A stretch of 30,476 nucleotides of DNA from JBIKVP01 sp044356745. Lineage in GTDB: Bacteria > Pseudomonadota > Alphaproteobacteria > Rhizobiales > Beijerinckiaceae. The translations under genes were made by a program, and so were the position numbers. Of this stretch, positions 30,356 to 30,476 are shown piece after piece; the stretch's first letter is position 1; each line of letters starts with the position of its first letter. The notes under the pieces were generated by a model. It made no database searches and was not told the DNA's origin. It was given only the letters and a program-made list of their open reading frames with translations. The stretch covers positions 1-30,476 of the forward strand of contig JBIKVP010000018.1 in assembly GCA_044356745.1 (NCBI GenBank). Reading direction: 5' to 3'.

Positions 30356-30476
30356 TACCCCTCACATTTGAAGAGTTGGTGTCTGAAGTATTTTGAAGTT
30401 ATCGGATAGGCGGTCAACCCATAATCGTGCTTTTTGCGGAAAAGTGGTATTCAGGAAGCCAAGGATGGCCTTCACG
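30356..30476 (-). mobile_element. IS630-type insertion sequence, 3' end (partial)
   Basis: TA at 30356–30357 followed by a terminus CCCCTC…TGAAGAGTTGG that is the inverted repeat of the end at 119. The element is oriented like the left one (transposase on the minus strand), and this is its transposase-stop end. The window holds 121 bases of it counting the TA, exactly the same as at the left edge. Confidence 0.7.
30362..30476 (-). CDS. IS630-type transposase, C-terminus (partial)
   Basis: The minus-strand frame is open from the edge to a TGA at 30362–30364, giving 37 residues that include AILGFLNTTFPQ, ARLWVDRLSDNFKIL. The pattern F-L…P-x-x…W…SDNF-(K/R)-(I/V) is what I recall at the very end of many IS630 transposases. 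The stop codon lies inside the terminal inverted repeat, 4 bp from the IS end. A second open frame on this strand (ending at 30420) is shorter and fits less well. Confidence 0.55.
   Translation of the reverse strand, partial: VKAILGFLNTTFPQKARLWVDRLSDNFKILQTPTLQM

Noticed and set aside
1..30476. A 30-kb composite transposon flanked by two IS630 copies
   Set aside because: The interior is core housekeeping DNA (ribosomal proteins, glmM, carA, bc1). Equal-length truncated ends are better explained by assembly breaks at a repeat.
30421..30476. Alternative minus-strand frame ending REGHPWLPEYHF…STIMG at a stop near 30418
   Set aside because: It is shorter and does not resemble a transposase, while the neighbouring frame ends inside the terminal repeat with an IS630-like C-terminus.

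Overview
The window looks like chromosomal DNA of an alphaproteobacterium of the Hyphomicrobiales (Rhizobiales) type. The evidence is a DUF3572–divK–pleD cluster, a very long apolipoprotein-like coiled-coil protein that resembles the rhizobial growth pole ring protein (GPR/RgsE), an rpsF–rpsR–DUF2232–rplI cluster, a fused-type LolC/E gene with lolD, separate petA, petB and petC genes, and a two-hairpin intergenic element like those scattered through rhizobial genomes. Base composition is moderate for this group and the gaps between genes are AT-rich. I cannot name the genus.

Layout. Bases 1–121 and 30356–30476 are the two opposite ends of an IS630-type insertion sequence, in the same orientation and each cut off by the window edge at the same distance from the IS boundary. 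Between them lie about 24 genes: a NYN-domain protein (498–1178); lolD and lolC on the minus strand (1294–3313); the giant GPR-like gene (3673–9573) with its terminator; a FlaA1/CapD-type nucleotide-sugar dehydratase/epimerase (9876–11807); SCO1/SenC and glmM on the minus strand (11898–13895); ribosomal proteins S6, S18 and L9 with a DUF2232 membrane protein (14300–16787); a DoxX-like membrane protein fused to a periplasmic-type domain (17109–18791); carA (18939–20168); DUF3572, divK and pleD (20179–22459); a Tat-exported GH10 xylanase (22497–23639); the cytochrome bc1 operon petABC (23789–26565); Smr and XRE regulator genes (26585–27819); a small lipoprotein (27816–28223); and a class I PHA synthase (28509–30326).

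How the parts fit. Several genes serve growth and envelope building: lolCD for lipoprotein release, glmM for UDP-GlcNAc precursor synthesis, the GPR-like protein for polar growth, and divK/pleD for cell-cycle and pole signalling. Others are respiratory (petABC, and SCO1 for copper delivery to oxidase) or biosynthetic (carA, phaC). Core genes are interleaved with accessory ones (GH10 xylanase, DoxX fusion, polysaccharide gene), which suggests a rearranged genome.

Most notable: (1) the GPR-like protein keeps an unbroken 22-residue register for 47 consecutive units (residues 379–1412), counted by hand; (2) the equal-length IS630 ends show that the window is probably a whole assembly contig bounded by copies of one IS; (3) a DoxX-like protein carries a C-terminal GHAH-motif domain; (4) a terminator-like hairpin lies inside the first codons of the Smr reading frame. 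I see no CRISPR array, tRNA, rRNA, prophage or obvious defence system.
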